From NCBI GenBank assembly GCA_017405115.1, contig JAFRBA010000203.1, positions 1 through 6,107 on the forward strand: a stretch of 6,107 nucleotides of DNA, in the 5' to 3' direction. Every line of letters begins with the position of its first letter. Position 1 is the stretch's first letter. Shown piece by piece: positions 1 through 6,040 of the stretch. Both the position numbers and the translations under genes were made by a program. The notes under the pieces were generated by a model. It was not told the origin of the DNA. It made no database searches and was given only the letters and a program-made list of their open reading frames with translations. The DNA is from Kiritimatiellia bacterium (GTDB lineage Bacteria; Verrucomicrobiota; Kiritimatiellia; RFP12; UBA1067).

Positions 1-18
1 GAGGAGTGGAGGAGCTGA
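1..18 (+). other. Possible 3' end of an upstream gene
   Basis: Frame 1 reads Glu-Glu-Trp-Arg-Ser followed by TGA at 16-18. Five residues cannot identify a protein. The only support for a gene end here is that a stem-loop with a 7-bp perfect stem begins three bases after the stop, as expected for a 3' untranslated end. The other two plus-strand frames also reach stops soon after the edge, so the assignment is tentative. Confidence 0.25.
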
Positions 19-20
19 AT

Positions 21-49
21 GGTCTTGAACTCTGGCGAGCCCCAAGACC
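21..49 (+). terminator. Stem-loop, possible weak terminator
   Basis: GGTCTTG (21-27) pairs perfectly with CAAGACC (43-49). Inside, CTC (30-32) can pair with GAG (37-39) around TGGC. The sequence that follows (50-60) is T-rich but has no continuous T run, so it is at best a weak intrinsic terminator. Its place just after a possible stop codon supports that role. It could equally be the first hairpin of the structured region to its right. Confidence 0.35.
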
Positions 50-96
50 GTTCTGCTCTTGAAGTGCGACAGGCAAGGCAAGTGAATCGGCAAAGT

Positions 97-308
97 GTTC
101 GTGTCCCGCGAAAGCGGGCGTTCGTGTCCGCCGGCGCGGCGAGAACCGAAGGTTTGCGTGGTGCGCGGCGGCTTTCGCGAAGGCCGGGCAGACGAAGGCG
201 AACGAATGGTCAGCATGGAGCCCAGCCGAGGCCTTCGGGCGAATAGGCGCCGTGCTCCACGCAATCGCGCACAACGCGCGATTCGCCGCGCCGACGGGTT
301 CGTGGTCC
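97..308 (+). repeat. Three copies of GTTCGTG(G)TCC
   Basis: The 10-mer GTTCGTGTCC occurs exactly at 97-106 and 120-129, a spacing of 23 bases. A third copy with one extra G, GTTCGTGGTCC, lies at 298-308. Each copy runs straight into a GC-rich helix: the GAAA hairpin at 105-118, the P1 stem at 127-141, and the GCGCC-GAA-GGCGC hairpin at 309-321. This looks like a repeated module of linker plus stem. Its function is unknown. Confidence 0.5.
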
Positions 309-326
309 GCGCCGAAGGCGCAAACC
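97..326 (+). ncRNA. Candidate structured RNA, unrecognised class
   Basis: No credible protein is encoded here, but the strand folds into nested helices. Outer stem P1 pairs 127-141 with 284-298 (13 Watson-Crick pairs, one G-U, one mismatch). Inner stem P2 pairs 154-170 with 248-264 (15 Watson-Crick, one G-U, one T-T mismatch). AATCGCGC (263-270) pairs with GCGCGATT (276-283) in a hairpin that fits between the 3' sides of P2 and P1, competing with P2 for two bases. AACC-GAA-GGTT (144-154) fills the 5' side, giving a compact four-way junction. Local hairpins are CCCGC-GAAA-GCGGG (105-118), 171-184, GCC-TTCG-GGC (231-240) and GCGCC-GAA-GGCGC (309-321). GAAA and UUCG tetraloops closed by C-G on this strand suggest a plus-strand RNA. 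It resembles neither RNase P RNA, tmRNA, SRP RNA nor tRNA by eye. No convincing promoter of its own is visible. A palindromic repeat element acting as DNA is the main alternative. Confidence 0.4.
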
Positions 327-410
327 ATAGCGTCTCACAATCGAGCAACCCAAGAAAAGCGACTTGGCTCTGCATGGGGCTCTTCAAGGGAGGCATCGCG
401 CCGGAGAATA
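327..410. other. Non-coding spacer before the kinase operon
   Basis: The stretch holds no credible gene. The only structure seen is a 5-bp stem, CCAAG (350-354) with CTTGG (363-367), around an 8-base loop, with no T run after it. A TTG at 364 is in frame with the downstream histidine kinase. Using it would place the start upstream of the promoter and add 22 residues of unconvincing sequence, so it was not taken as the start. Confidence 0.4.
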
Positions 411-419
411 TGCTATAAT
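411..419 (+). promoter_or_regulatory. Extended -10 promoter of the kinase operon
   Basis: TGCTATAAT is a perfect extended -10 element (TGn plus TATAAT at 414-419) in GC-rich surroundings. No recognisable -35 sits 16-18 bases upstream, which extended -10 promoters tolerate. The expected transcription start is about 425-427, only three to five bases before the GTG start codon at 430. The mRNA would therefore be leaderless or nearly so. Confidence 0.65.
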
Positions 420-429
420 ATGCCACATC

Positions 430-1485
430 GTGAAGGATTTCTTCAAAGGGGTCAGGAAGCACATCGACAAACTCGATGCCACGCATCTCCGCGAGCAATA
501 CAAACTGGTGGCGGATGAATACGCGCGCACCGACATGCTCATCCACGCCCTCAAGGAGGGGATCGTCCGCCTCGACGCCAACGGCGAGGCCGTCCAGCAC
601 AATCCGGCGGCGCGCCAGCTGCTTGGCGCGGACCCCGCCGACGCGATCCGCGAGCTCGACCTGCCCCTCGGCAGGGCCTCGCGCCGCGAGGTCGCGGTGA
701 CGTACCCCGAGGAGCGCGCGCTGGAGATCCAGACCGCGCCGCTTGGCGACGAGACGATCGTCTACATACGCGACGTCACGGCGGAAAAGGCGCGCACGGA
801 GGAGGAGCTGCGCGCAGGCGCTACCAAGGCAGTCTGCGATCTGGCCGCCGGAGTCGCGCACGAGATCGGCAACCCGCTCAACGCAATCGCCCTCAACCTC
901 CAGCTTCTGAAGCGCGACCCCTCCGACGCCGACGCCATCGACATCTGCATGAACCAGGTCAAGCGGCTCGACGGAATCATCCGGAGCTTCCTCTCGGCCC
1001 TCCGCCCCTCACGCCCAAACCTGATGCCCGGCTCGCTGGCGGACCCGCTCAAGAGCTGCCTCGCGGCGCTCCGGCAGCAGATGGAGGAGCGGCGCATCCG
1101 CGTGACGCTCGACATCCCCGCCGCGCTGCCGTCAGTGGCGCTCGACAAGAACCAGATGGAGCAGGTGTTCTTCAACATCGTGAAGAACGCGCTGGAGGCG
1201 ATGGCGGACGGCGGGGCGATCGAGATCGTGATCGCCTCCGACGACCGCGACGTCTCCGTGACGTTCCACGACAACGGGCCCGGGATGAACGACGAGCAGA
1301 TCGCACACCTCTTCGAACCATACCGCACGACGAAGGAGAAGGGAACCGGCCTCGGGCTCATGATCTCCGCGAGGATCGTACGGGACCACGGCGGAAGGAT
1401 ATCCGCCGAGTCGAAATGCGGCCAAGGCACGACGTTCACCATATGCCTGCCGCGGCTGGAACGGCGGATACGGGAGCTGAAATGA
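430..1485 (+). CDS. Soluble PAS-domain sensor histidine kinase, NtrB-like
   Basis: This is the sensor kinase of a two-component pair: it autophosphorylates on histidine and passes the phosphate to the regulator encoded next. The GTG start gives 351 residues. No signal peptide or membrane segment is visible, so it should sense a cytoplasmic signal or partner. A short N-terminal helical stretch (about 1-35) leads to a PAS-like region (about 36-120). The HisKA motif HEIGNPLNA carries phospho-acceptor His144. The ATPase domain shows the N box FFNIVKNALEAM (Asn249, Asn253), G1 box DNGPGM (281-286), an LFEPYRTTK segment and G2 box GTGLGL (305-310). The HEIGNPLN sequence and partner type resemble NtrB-class kinases. 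GTG at 430 was chosen because the -10 box at 414-419 excludes the in-frame TTG at 364; the next in-frame ATG, at 535, has no Shine-Dalgarno and would remove the N-terminal helix. The stop codon overlaps the next ATG as ATGA. The signal sensed is unknown. Confidence 0.93.
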   Translation: MKDFFKGVRKHIDKLDATHLREQYKLVADEYARTDMLIHALKEGIVRLDANGEAVQHNPAARQLLGADPADAIRELDLPLGRASRREVAVTYPEERALEIQTAPLGDETIVYIRDVTAEKARTEEELRAGATKAVCDLAAGVAHEIGNPLNAIALNLQLLKRDPSDADAIDICMNQVKRLDGIIRSFLSALRPSRPNLMPGSLADPLKSCLAALRQQMEERRIRVTLDIPAALPSVALDKNQMEQVFFNIVKNALEAMADGGAIEIVIASDDRDVSVTFHDNGPGMNDEQIAHLFEPYRTTKEKGTGLGLMISARIVRDHGGRISAESKCGQGTTFTICLPRLERRIRELK

Positions 1486-2882
1486 AGCCCAAGATACTTA
1501 TCGTGGACGACGAGAAGATGCTGCGCGACACCCTTTCCAAGTGGTTTCGCCCGTCATACGACTGCCTGTCGGCGCCGGACGCGGCGGAGGCGATGCGCCT
1601 GGTGGAGTCCAACCCGGACCTGGCTCTCATGATCTCGGACGTGAAGATGCCGGGGGAGGACGGCGTAGCCCTGCTGCGCAAGGCAAAGGCGGCGAATCCG
1701 GGCATGGCGGTCATACTCCTCACGGCGTACGGCACGGTCGACCTCGCGGTGGAGGCCATGAAGGACGGCGCCGACGACTTCTTCCAGAAGCCGATAACCG
1801 ACCTCAGGGCGTTCGAGGCGCGCGTCGCCAGGGCAATGCACACGGCGTCGCTCGAGCGCGAGGTGAAAGACCTGCGAAGCCGCATCGGCGGAGAGCTCGA
1901 GAGATTCACCGGCAAGTCGCCGGCGATGGAAAACGTCTACCGCCTCATCAGGAAAGTCGCCCCCACCGACGCGACCGTCCTCATAGAGGGCCCGAGCGGA
2001 TCGGGCAAGGAGCTCGCCGCCCAGGCGATCCACAGCCTCTCCAGGCGCGCCGACGGGCCGTTCGTCGCGCTGGAGTGCTCCGCGTTCCAGGGAGAGCTGC
2101 TCAAGTCTGAGCTGTTCGGATACGAGCCCGGCACCTTCACCGGCGGGCTCAGAGAGGGCAAGCGCGGCTGCATAGAATCCGCGGCGGGGGGAACGCTCTT
2201 TCTGGACGAGATAGGCGAGATCGACACGGCCACGCAGATAACCCTTCTGCGCACGCTCGAGACGAAGTCAGTGCGCCGCCTGGGAGGTACAGCGGAGCAG
2301 CCAGTGGACTTCCGCCTGGTGTGCGCGACAAACAAGGACCTCGCGAAGATGGTTGCGGAGGGGACGTTCCGCGAGGACCTCTACTACCGCCTGAACGTGA
2401 TCGACATCCGCATGCCGGCGCTCAAAGACCATCGCGACGACATCGCCCCGCTGGTCGCGCGGTTCATGGAGGAGTTCTCCGCAGGCGGCGGAAGGCACGT
2501 CGCCGGAATCGAGCCCGCCGCGCTCAAGGCGCTGGAGGACTACTCGTGGCCGGGAAACGTCCGCCAGCTTCGCAACGTAGTCGAGAAGATGGTCATCCTC
2601 GCCAACGGCGAGAGGCTTACGGCGGACGACCTGCCCGTGGAGATAACCGCGCCGCGCGCCCCGGCCCAGCCTGCCGCGCCGGAGACGGAGAGCCACGCCC
2701 CCGCAGCGCCGGCGCCCGCTGACACCCCGCCGGCCGAGCTCTCGCTCCACGAGGCGGAGAAGCGGCAGATACTCGCCGCCCTAGCGGCGGCCAAATACAA
2801 CAAGACCAAGGCAGCGGCGGCCCTCGGCATATCGCGCCGCACGCTCCACAGAAAGCTCAGGGAATGGAACGGCGAATCATGA
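1482..2882 (+). CDS. NtrC-family sigma-54-dependent response regulator
   Basis: This is a phosphorylation-controlled activator that uses ATP hydrolysis to remodel sigma-54 RNA polymerase at its target promoters. The protein has 466 residues and three domains. The receiver (about 1-120) has the acidic pair Asp9/Asp10, phospho-acceptor Asp53, Thr81 and Lys103. The AAA+ domain (about 140-385) shows Walker A GPSGSGKE (170-177), Walker B LFLDE (Asp242, Glu243), ATNKDL (282-287), FREDLYYRLNV (296-306) and WPGNVRQL (356-363). An Ala/Pro-rich linker (about 390-418) leads to a Fis-type helix-turn-helix (about 422-462, TKAAAALGISRRTLHRKL). The sigma-54-contacting GAFTGA loop reads GTFTGG (217-222): Phe and Thr are kept, but both alanines are replaced. 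The start at 1482 overlaps the kinase stop, with GGGAG at 1472-1476 as ribosome binding site; an in-frame ATG at 1416 would add 22 residues before the receiver and was rejected. The histidine kinase is its likely partner. Confidence 0.95.
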   Translation: MKPKILIVDDEKMLRDTLSKWFRPSYDCLSAPDAAEAMRLVESNPDLALMISDVKMPGEDGVALLRKAKAANPGMAVILLTAYGTVDLAVEAMKDGADDFFQKPITDLRAFEARVARAMHTASLEREVKDLRSRIGGELERFTGKSPAMENVYRLIRKVAPTDATVLIEGPSGSGKELAAQAIHSLSRRADGPFVALECSAFQGELLKSELFGYEPGTFTGGLREGKRGCIESAAGGTLFLDEIGEIDTATQITLLRTLETKSVRRLGGTAEQPVDFRLVCATNKDLAKMVAEGTFREDLYYRLNVIDIRMPALKDHRDDIAPLVARFMEEFSAGGGRHVAGIEPAALKALEDYSWPGNVRQLRNVVEKMVILANGERLTADDLPVEITAPRAPAQPAAPETESHAPAAPAPADTPPAELSLHEAEKRQILAALAAAKYNKTKAAAALGISRRTLHRKLREWNGES

Positions 2883-3820
2883 GCAACGCCTATTACGACA
2901 ACTTGCCGACGCAACAGCTGACGATCCGCAGCAGGATCCTCAAGATTCCGAACCTCAAGCTGATAGAGAAGGTCGGGGACGGGGGAATGGCCACTGTCTG
3001 GAAGGCATGGGACATACCCAACCAGAGGCTCGTGGCGGTCAAGATACTGAACAGGGAGTACGCGTCCGACGGGGCGGAAGTCCGCGCGTTCAGGGCCGAG
3101 GAGAGGATCCTCGAGGAGATCCACCACCCCGGCATCGTGGAGGCCTACGACTTCGACAACGGCAACGGCAACTGGTACTACATAATGGAGTTCGTCGACG
3201 GGTACACCTTCGCGGACCTCCTGCGCCGAAAGCAGCACGTCCGCGAGCAGGACTGCCTGCTGATCTGCGAATCGGTCGCCGCCGCGCTGGACTATGCGTG
3301 GAACGACCACGGCGTGGTCCACTGCGACATAAAGCCCGAGAACATCATGATCAACACCGACGGCGTCATAAAGCTGACCGACCTCGGCATCTCGCACCGC
3401 TTCGAATCACAGGACGGGCCGCAGGGCATGCCCGACCACGTGTTCGGCACGCCGGCCTACATCTCGCCGGAGCAGGTCTACGGAGACATGGAGCTCGACT
3501 GCAGGGCCGACATCTACTCCCTGGCGGCGACGCTGTACCACCTGTCTACCGGCAGGCTCCTCTTCCCCGGGCTGGACAACGAGAACATGATGCGCGCCCA
3601 GTGCGACGAAGGCTCGCAGGCCCGCGACCCGCGCGCATACCGCCCCGAGCTGTCGGAGGGCTTCTGCCAGATGCTAGAGGCGATGCTGGTGAAGAACCGC
3701 GACTACAGAATCGCCGCGTGGACGGACGTCTTCCAGATGTGCCGCGACATAGAGGACGGCGTGACGTTCAAGCCACGGCAGTCCGACGGCGCCAACTCGT
3801 CCATCAAGCTGATGGCATAG
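2879..3820 (+). CDS. Soluble Hanks-type Ser/Thr protein kinase, non-RD
   Basis: This protein transfers phosphate from ATP to Ser/Thr of protein substrates. It has 313 residues and is essentially one kinase domain (about 25-290), with a 24-residue N-terminal extension and a short tail. No membrane segment, PASTA or other sensor domain is present, so it is cytoplasmic. Visible motifs are the glycine loop VGDGGMATVW (32-41), Lys55 in VAVKIL, a likely alpha-C Glu74, catalytic loop HCDIKPEN (148-155, Asp150, Lys152, Asn155), DLG (168-170) in place of DFG, and GTPAYISPEQ (190-199). Cys149 replaces the usual Arg before the catalytic Asp, making it a non-RD kinase. ATG 2879 forms an ATGA overlap with the activator's stop, like the previous junction, with GGAA at 2866-2869 as a possible ribosome site. 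The upstream in-frame ATG at 2864 has AGGGA directly against it and no usable spacing. Co-translation suggests it acts on, or downstream of, the two-component pair, but the substrate is unknown. Confidence 0.93.
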   Translation: MSNAYYDNLPTQQLTIRSRILKIPNLKLIEKVGDGGMATVWKAWDIPNQRLVAVKILNREYASDGAEVRAFRAEERILEEIHHPGIVEAYDFDNGNGNWYYIMEFVDGYTFADLLRRKQHVREQDCLLICESVAAALDYAWNDHGVVHCDIKPENIMINTDGVIKLTDLGISHRFESQDGPQGMPDHVFGTPAYISPEQVYGDMELDCRADIYSLAATLYHLSTGRLLFPGLDNENMMRAQCDEGSQARDPRAYRPELSEGFCQMLEAMLVKNRDYRIAAWTDVFQMCRDIEDGVTFKPRQSDGANSSIKLMA

Positions 3821-3845
3821 GCTAAACGCCAAATGGCAGTCCTGC

Positions 3846-3881
3846 AAAAAAGGAGGGCGGGGAATCCCCGACCTCCTTTTT
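3846..3881. terminator. Bidirectional intrinsic terminator
   Basis: GGAGG (3852-3856) pairs with CCTCC (3872-3876) and CGGGG (3858-3862) pairs with CCCCG (3866-3870). They are separated by one G-A mismatch, with an AAT loop. The stem is flanked by AAAAAA (3846-3851) and TTTTT (3877-3881), so it gives a GC hairpin plus U run in both directions. It lies 25 bases after the plus-strand Ser/Thr kinase stop and 18 bases beyond the minus-strand pckG stop. It therefore ends both convergent transcripts. Confidence 0.9.
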
Positions 3882-3899
3882 CCAGCCTTGCCTGGCGCC

Positions 3900-5846
3900 T
3901 TACCTTGAGAGTGCGGAGGTGACGGACGCGAGGATGTCGCGGAGAGCCTTCGGGACGCGCCTGGCCGTAGTCGAACGGGTCGTGGAGTCCTTCGAGGCTT
4001 TCGCGTCGTACTCGTCGTACGACGCCCCGACGGTGGCGATTTCCTGCTTCCAGCCCTCGACGTCGACCTTGAGAATCTCCCTCAGGTCGGCGGGAACGAC
4101 CTTGAACTTGCCCTCGTTGTTGGAGAGGTCGATGTCCCTCTCCAGCGGAAGGTTGCCGATCGGGGTCACGTTCGCCTTCACCTGGCCCTCGATGCGCTGG
4201 CAGATCCACTTGAGCACGCGGCTGTTGTCGCCGAAGCCGGGCCACATGAAGCGCCCGTCCTCGCCCTTGCGGAACCAGTTCACGAAATAGATCTTCGGGA
4301 GCTTCGACGCGTCGGCCGAGGTGCGCTCCATCTCCAGCCAGTGCTGGAAGTAGTCCGCGACGTTGTAGCCGAAGAACGGAAGCATCGCCATCGGGTCGCG
4401 GCGAACCTGGCCGATCTGGTCGGAGATCACGGCTGCAGTGACCTCCGAGCCGGCGGCGGAACCCATGAACACGCCGTGCGTCCAGCTCTTCGCCTCGTTC
4501 ACCAGCGGACTGGTCGAGGGACGGCGGCCTCCGAAGAGGATCGCGTCGATCGGCACGCCGGTCGGCTTGTTCTTGTAGAGGCCGTTGAAGCCGGCCTTGT
4601 CGAGGACGGGGCAGTTCTCGGCCGGGGCCGTGAAGCGGCTGTTCTTGTGGGCCGCGACGTACTTGAGCTCCTTGATCTCCGCCTTGGTCATGTCGGGCTT
4701 CGGGCCCATGCGGTACGGGTCGTCCTTGCAGACGTAGCAGGGGTTGCCCTTCCAGTCGACGCCCTCCTTCGGGGCCTTGACGCCCATGTCCTCCCACCAG
4801 ATGTCCTTGTCGGGCGTGAGCACGACGTTCGTGAAGATGGTGCCCTTCCTGCAGCTCTTGAGCGCGTTCGGGTTCGAGTCCATCGACGTTCCCGGCGCGA
4901 CGCCGAAGAAGCCGTTCTCGGGGTTGATCGCGTAGAGGCGTCCGTCCTCGCCGGGCTTGAGCCACGCGATGTCGTCGCCGATCGTCTGGAGCCTCCAGCC
5001 CTTCAGCTTCGGGAGCATCATCGCCAGGTTCGTCTTGCCGCAGGCGGACGGGAACGCGGCGGTCACGTGATACTGCTTGCGCTCGGGGCTCGTGAGCGTG
5101 AGGATGAGCATGTGCTCGGCCATCCAGCCCTGGTCCTTCGCCATCTTGGAGGCGATGCGAAGCGCAAAGCACTTCTTGCCGAGCAGCGCGTTCCCGCCGT
5201 AGCCGGAGCCGAACGACCAGATCTGGCGCTCTTCGGGGAACTGGGTGATGAACTTGTCCTCGATGTTCTTCGCGCACGGCCACGCAACGTCCTTCTCGCC
5301 CTTCTTGAGGGGCGCGCCGACGGAGTGGATGCACGGGATGAACTCGCCGTCCTTGCCGAGGTGCTTGAGGACAGCGTCGCCCGTGCGCGTCATGATGTTC
5401 ATGTTCACGACGACGTACGGCGAGTCGGTGATCTCGATGCCGTACTGGGTGATCGGGTTGCCGATCGGGCCCATCGCGAACGGAATCACGTACATCGTGC
5501 GGCCCTTCATGCAGCCCTTGTAGCTCTTGAGCATGAGCTTCTTCATCTCGTCCGGATCCATCCAGTGGTTGGTCGGGCCGGCGTCGATCTCCTTCTTGGA
5601 GCAGACGAAAGTGCGGCCCTCGACGCGCGCGACGTCGCTCTCGTGCGAGCGGGCGAGGTAGCATTCGGGGCGCTTCTTCGGGTTAAGCTTGATGAACTGG
5701 CCGTTCTTGACCATCATCTCGCAAATCGCGATATGCTCCTGCTTTGTGCCCTTCACGACCACGATTTTGTCGGGCGTGCAGACCTTGTTCCACTTGTCAA
5801 CCCACGCGAACACCTTGTCGTTCGCGAACTTCGGCGTCTTGGCCAT
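3900..5846 (-). CDS. pckG: Phosphoenolpyruvate carboxykinase (GTP)
   Basis: It catalyses oxaloacetate + GTP = phosphoenolpyruvate + GDP + CO2 in the cytoplasm. The direction may be gluconeogenic or, in fermenters, anaplerotic CO2 fixation. The protein has 648 residues. Recognisable sites are Arg74 in DVARVEGRTF (substrate binding), SGYGGNALLGKK (Tyr216, metal-ligand Lys225), His245, P-loop PSACGKTN (266-273, with Cys269 and Lys271), and IGDD (metal-ligand Asp291). Further along come LFGGRRPSTSPLV, the GSEVTAA mobile-lid region, DPMAMLPFFGYN, and the guanine-site region FVNWFRKGEDGRFMWPGFGDN. These place it in the GTP family, not the ATP family (pckA). The start is fixed by AAGGAG 10 bases upstream of ATG 5846. 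It is alone on the minus strand, convergent with the kinase operon and separated from it by the shared terminator. Family members are usually around 590-625 residues. The extra length is mostly a Ser/Thr/Arg-rich C-terminal segment after about residue 610. Confidence 0.97.
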   Translation of the reverse strand: MAKTPKFANDKVFAWVDKWNKVCTPDKIVVVKGTKQEHIAICEMMVKNGQFIKLNPKKRPECYLARSHESDVARVEGRTFVCSKKEIDAGPTNHWMDPDEMKKLMLKSYKGCMKGRTMYVIPFAMGPIGNPITQYGIEITDSPYVVVNMNIMTRTGDAVLKHLGKDGEFIPCIHSVGAPLKKGEKDVAWPCAKNIEDKFITQFPEERQIWSFGSGYGGNALLGKKCFALRIASKMAKDQGWMAEHMLILTLTSPERKQYHVTAAFPSACGKTNLAMMLPKLKGWRLQTIGDDIAWLKPGEDGRLYAINPENGFFGVAPGTSMDSNPNALKSCRKGTIFTNVVLTPDKDIWWEDMGVKAPKEGVDWKGNPCYVCKDDPYRMGPKPDMTKAEIKELKYVAAHKNSRFTAPAENCPVLDKAGFNGLYKNKPTGVPIDAILFGGRRPSTSPLVNEAKSWTHGVFMGSAAGSEVTAAVISDQIGQVRRDPMAMLPFFGYNVADYFQHWLEMERTSADASKLPKIYFVNWFRKGEDGRFMWPGFGDNSRVLKWICQRIEGQVKANVTPIGNLPLERDIDLSNNEGKFKVVPADLREILKVDVEGWKQEIATVGASYDEYDAKASKDSTTRSTTARRVPKALRDILASVTSALSR

Positions 5847-5856
5847 GTCTTTTCTG

Positions 5857-5862
5857 CTCCTT
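5857..5862 (-). promoter_or_regulatory. Shine-Dalgarno of pckG
   Basis: AAGGAG on the minus strand lies 10 bases before ATG 5846. It is a clear match to the anti-SD sequence and settles the start codon. Confidence 0.85.
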
Positions 5863-5867
5863 AGATT

Positions 5868-5881
5868 GCCCCGCAGGGGGC
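5868..5881 (-). other. Small hairpin in the pckG 5' leader
   Basis: GCCCC (5868-5872) pairs with GGGGC (5877-5881) around a four-base loop. It sits in the predicted ~48-base pckG leader, five bases upstream of the Shine-Dalgarno. It is too small for a riboswitch. It could affect leader stability or ribosome access, or be chance in GC-rich DNA. Confidence 0.3.
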
Positions 5882-5900
5882 GTGATTAAATTTGAGGGAT

Positions 5901-5930
5901 ATTATATCATACCACCCCCCGCCAAATCAA
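5901..5930 (-). promoter_or_regulatory. Promoter of pckG
   Basis: On the minus strand TATAAT (5906-5901) is preceded by TGA, giving a perfect extended -10 (TGATATAAT). TTGATT at 5930-5925 is a four-of-six match to the -35 consensus, with an 18-base spacer. The expected start is about 5894, giving a leader of roughly 48 bases with a Shine-Dalgarno. No sigma-54 -24/-12 pair was seen here, so a housekeeping-type sigma factor probably drives pckG. Confidence 0.75.
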
Positions 5931-6040
5931 CCCCCCGCCCCGTCGCGGGCGCATCTCCATTTTTTAATGTCGCTTCCAGAAGTAAACAAGTTTTTCTGAA
6001 GTGTTTAGTGCCCATAAAGATTGGCTGTGGTTGATTGGAG
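5931..6040. other. Non-coding region upstream of pckG
   Basis: No gene is visible. The stretch has a C-rich run, a short stem CGCCC/GGGCG (5936-5940 with 5947-5951), T tracts at 5960-5965 and 5991-5995, the palindrome CTTCCAGAAG (5973-5982) and an inverted repeat CAGAA (5977-5981)/TTCTG (5994-5998). On the minus strand these lie upstream of the pckG -35. They could hold an activator site or bent DNA, but no known operator was recognised. Confidence 0.35.

Noticed and set aside
95..418. 107-codon open frame in the left non-coding region
   Set aside because: The composition is Arg-rich without any motif, there is no good ribosome site, the frame runs through the -10 promoter, and the nucleotides are better explained by RNA-like stem pairing.
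1..420. tRNA, tmRNA, RNase P RNA or SRP RNA in the left region
   Set aside because: None of the diagnostic sequences was found: no T-loop GGTTCGAATCC pattern with acceptor pairing, and no RNase P or SRP signature.
364..429. TTG at 364 as histidine kinase start
   Set aside because: It would lie upstream of the -10 box at 414-419, and the added 22 residues look like translated promoter DNA. GTG 430 fits the promoter and the protein.
762..1442. 226-codon minus-strand frame opposite the histidine kinase
   Set aside because: It is antisense to conserved kinase motifs, is Ser/Arg-rich, and has no domain or start signal.
3834..3846. TGGCAG...TGCA as a sigma-54 promoter after the Ser/Thr kinase
   Set aside because: The GG to GC distance is seven bases, not ten, and it sits directly in front of the terminator with no gene following on that strand.
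3703..5664. A 653-codon minus-strand frame overlapping pckG
   Set aside because: It is an alternate frame of pckG with very high Arg/Gly/Pro content and no recognisable motif. It also runs through the terminator and into the Ser/Thr kinase gene.
4341..5864. A 507-codon open frame on the plus strand opposite pckG
   Set aside because: It lies entirely antisense to a clear, full-length PEP carboxykinase. Its translation is Arg/Val/Leu/Asp-rich low-complexity protein with no domain, as expected from strong GC bias at third codon positions.
5936..5965. Stem CGCCC/GGGCG followed by six Ts as a terminator
   Set aside because: The stem is only 5 bp and the T run starts eight bases after it, too far for an intrinsic terminator.
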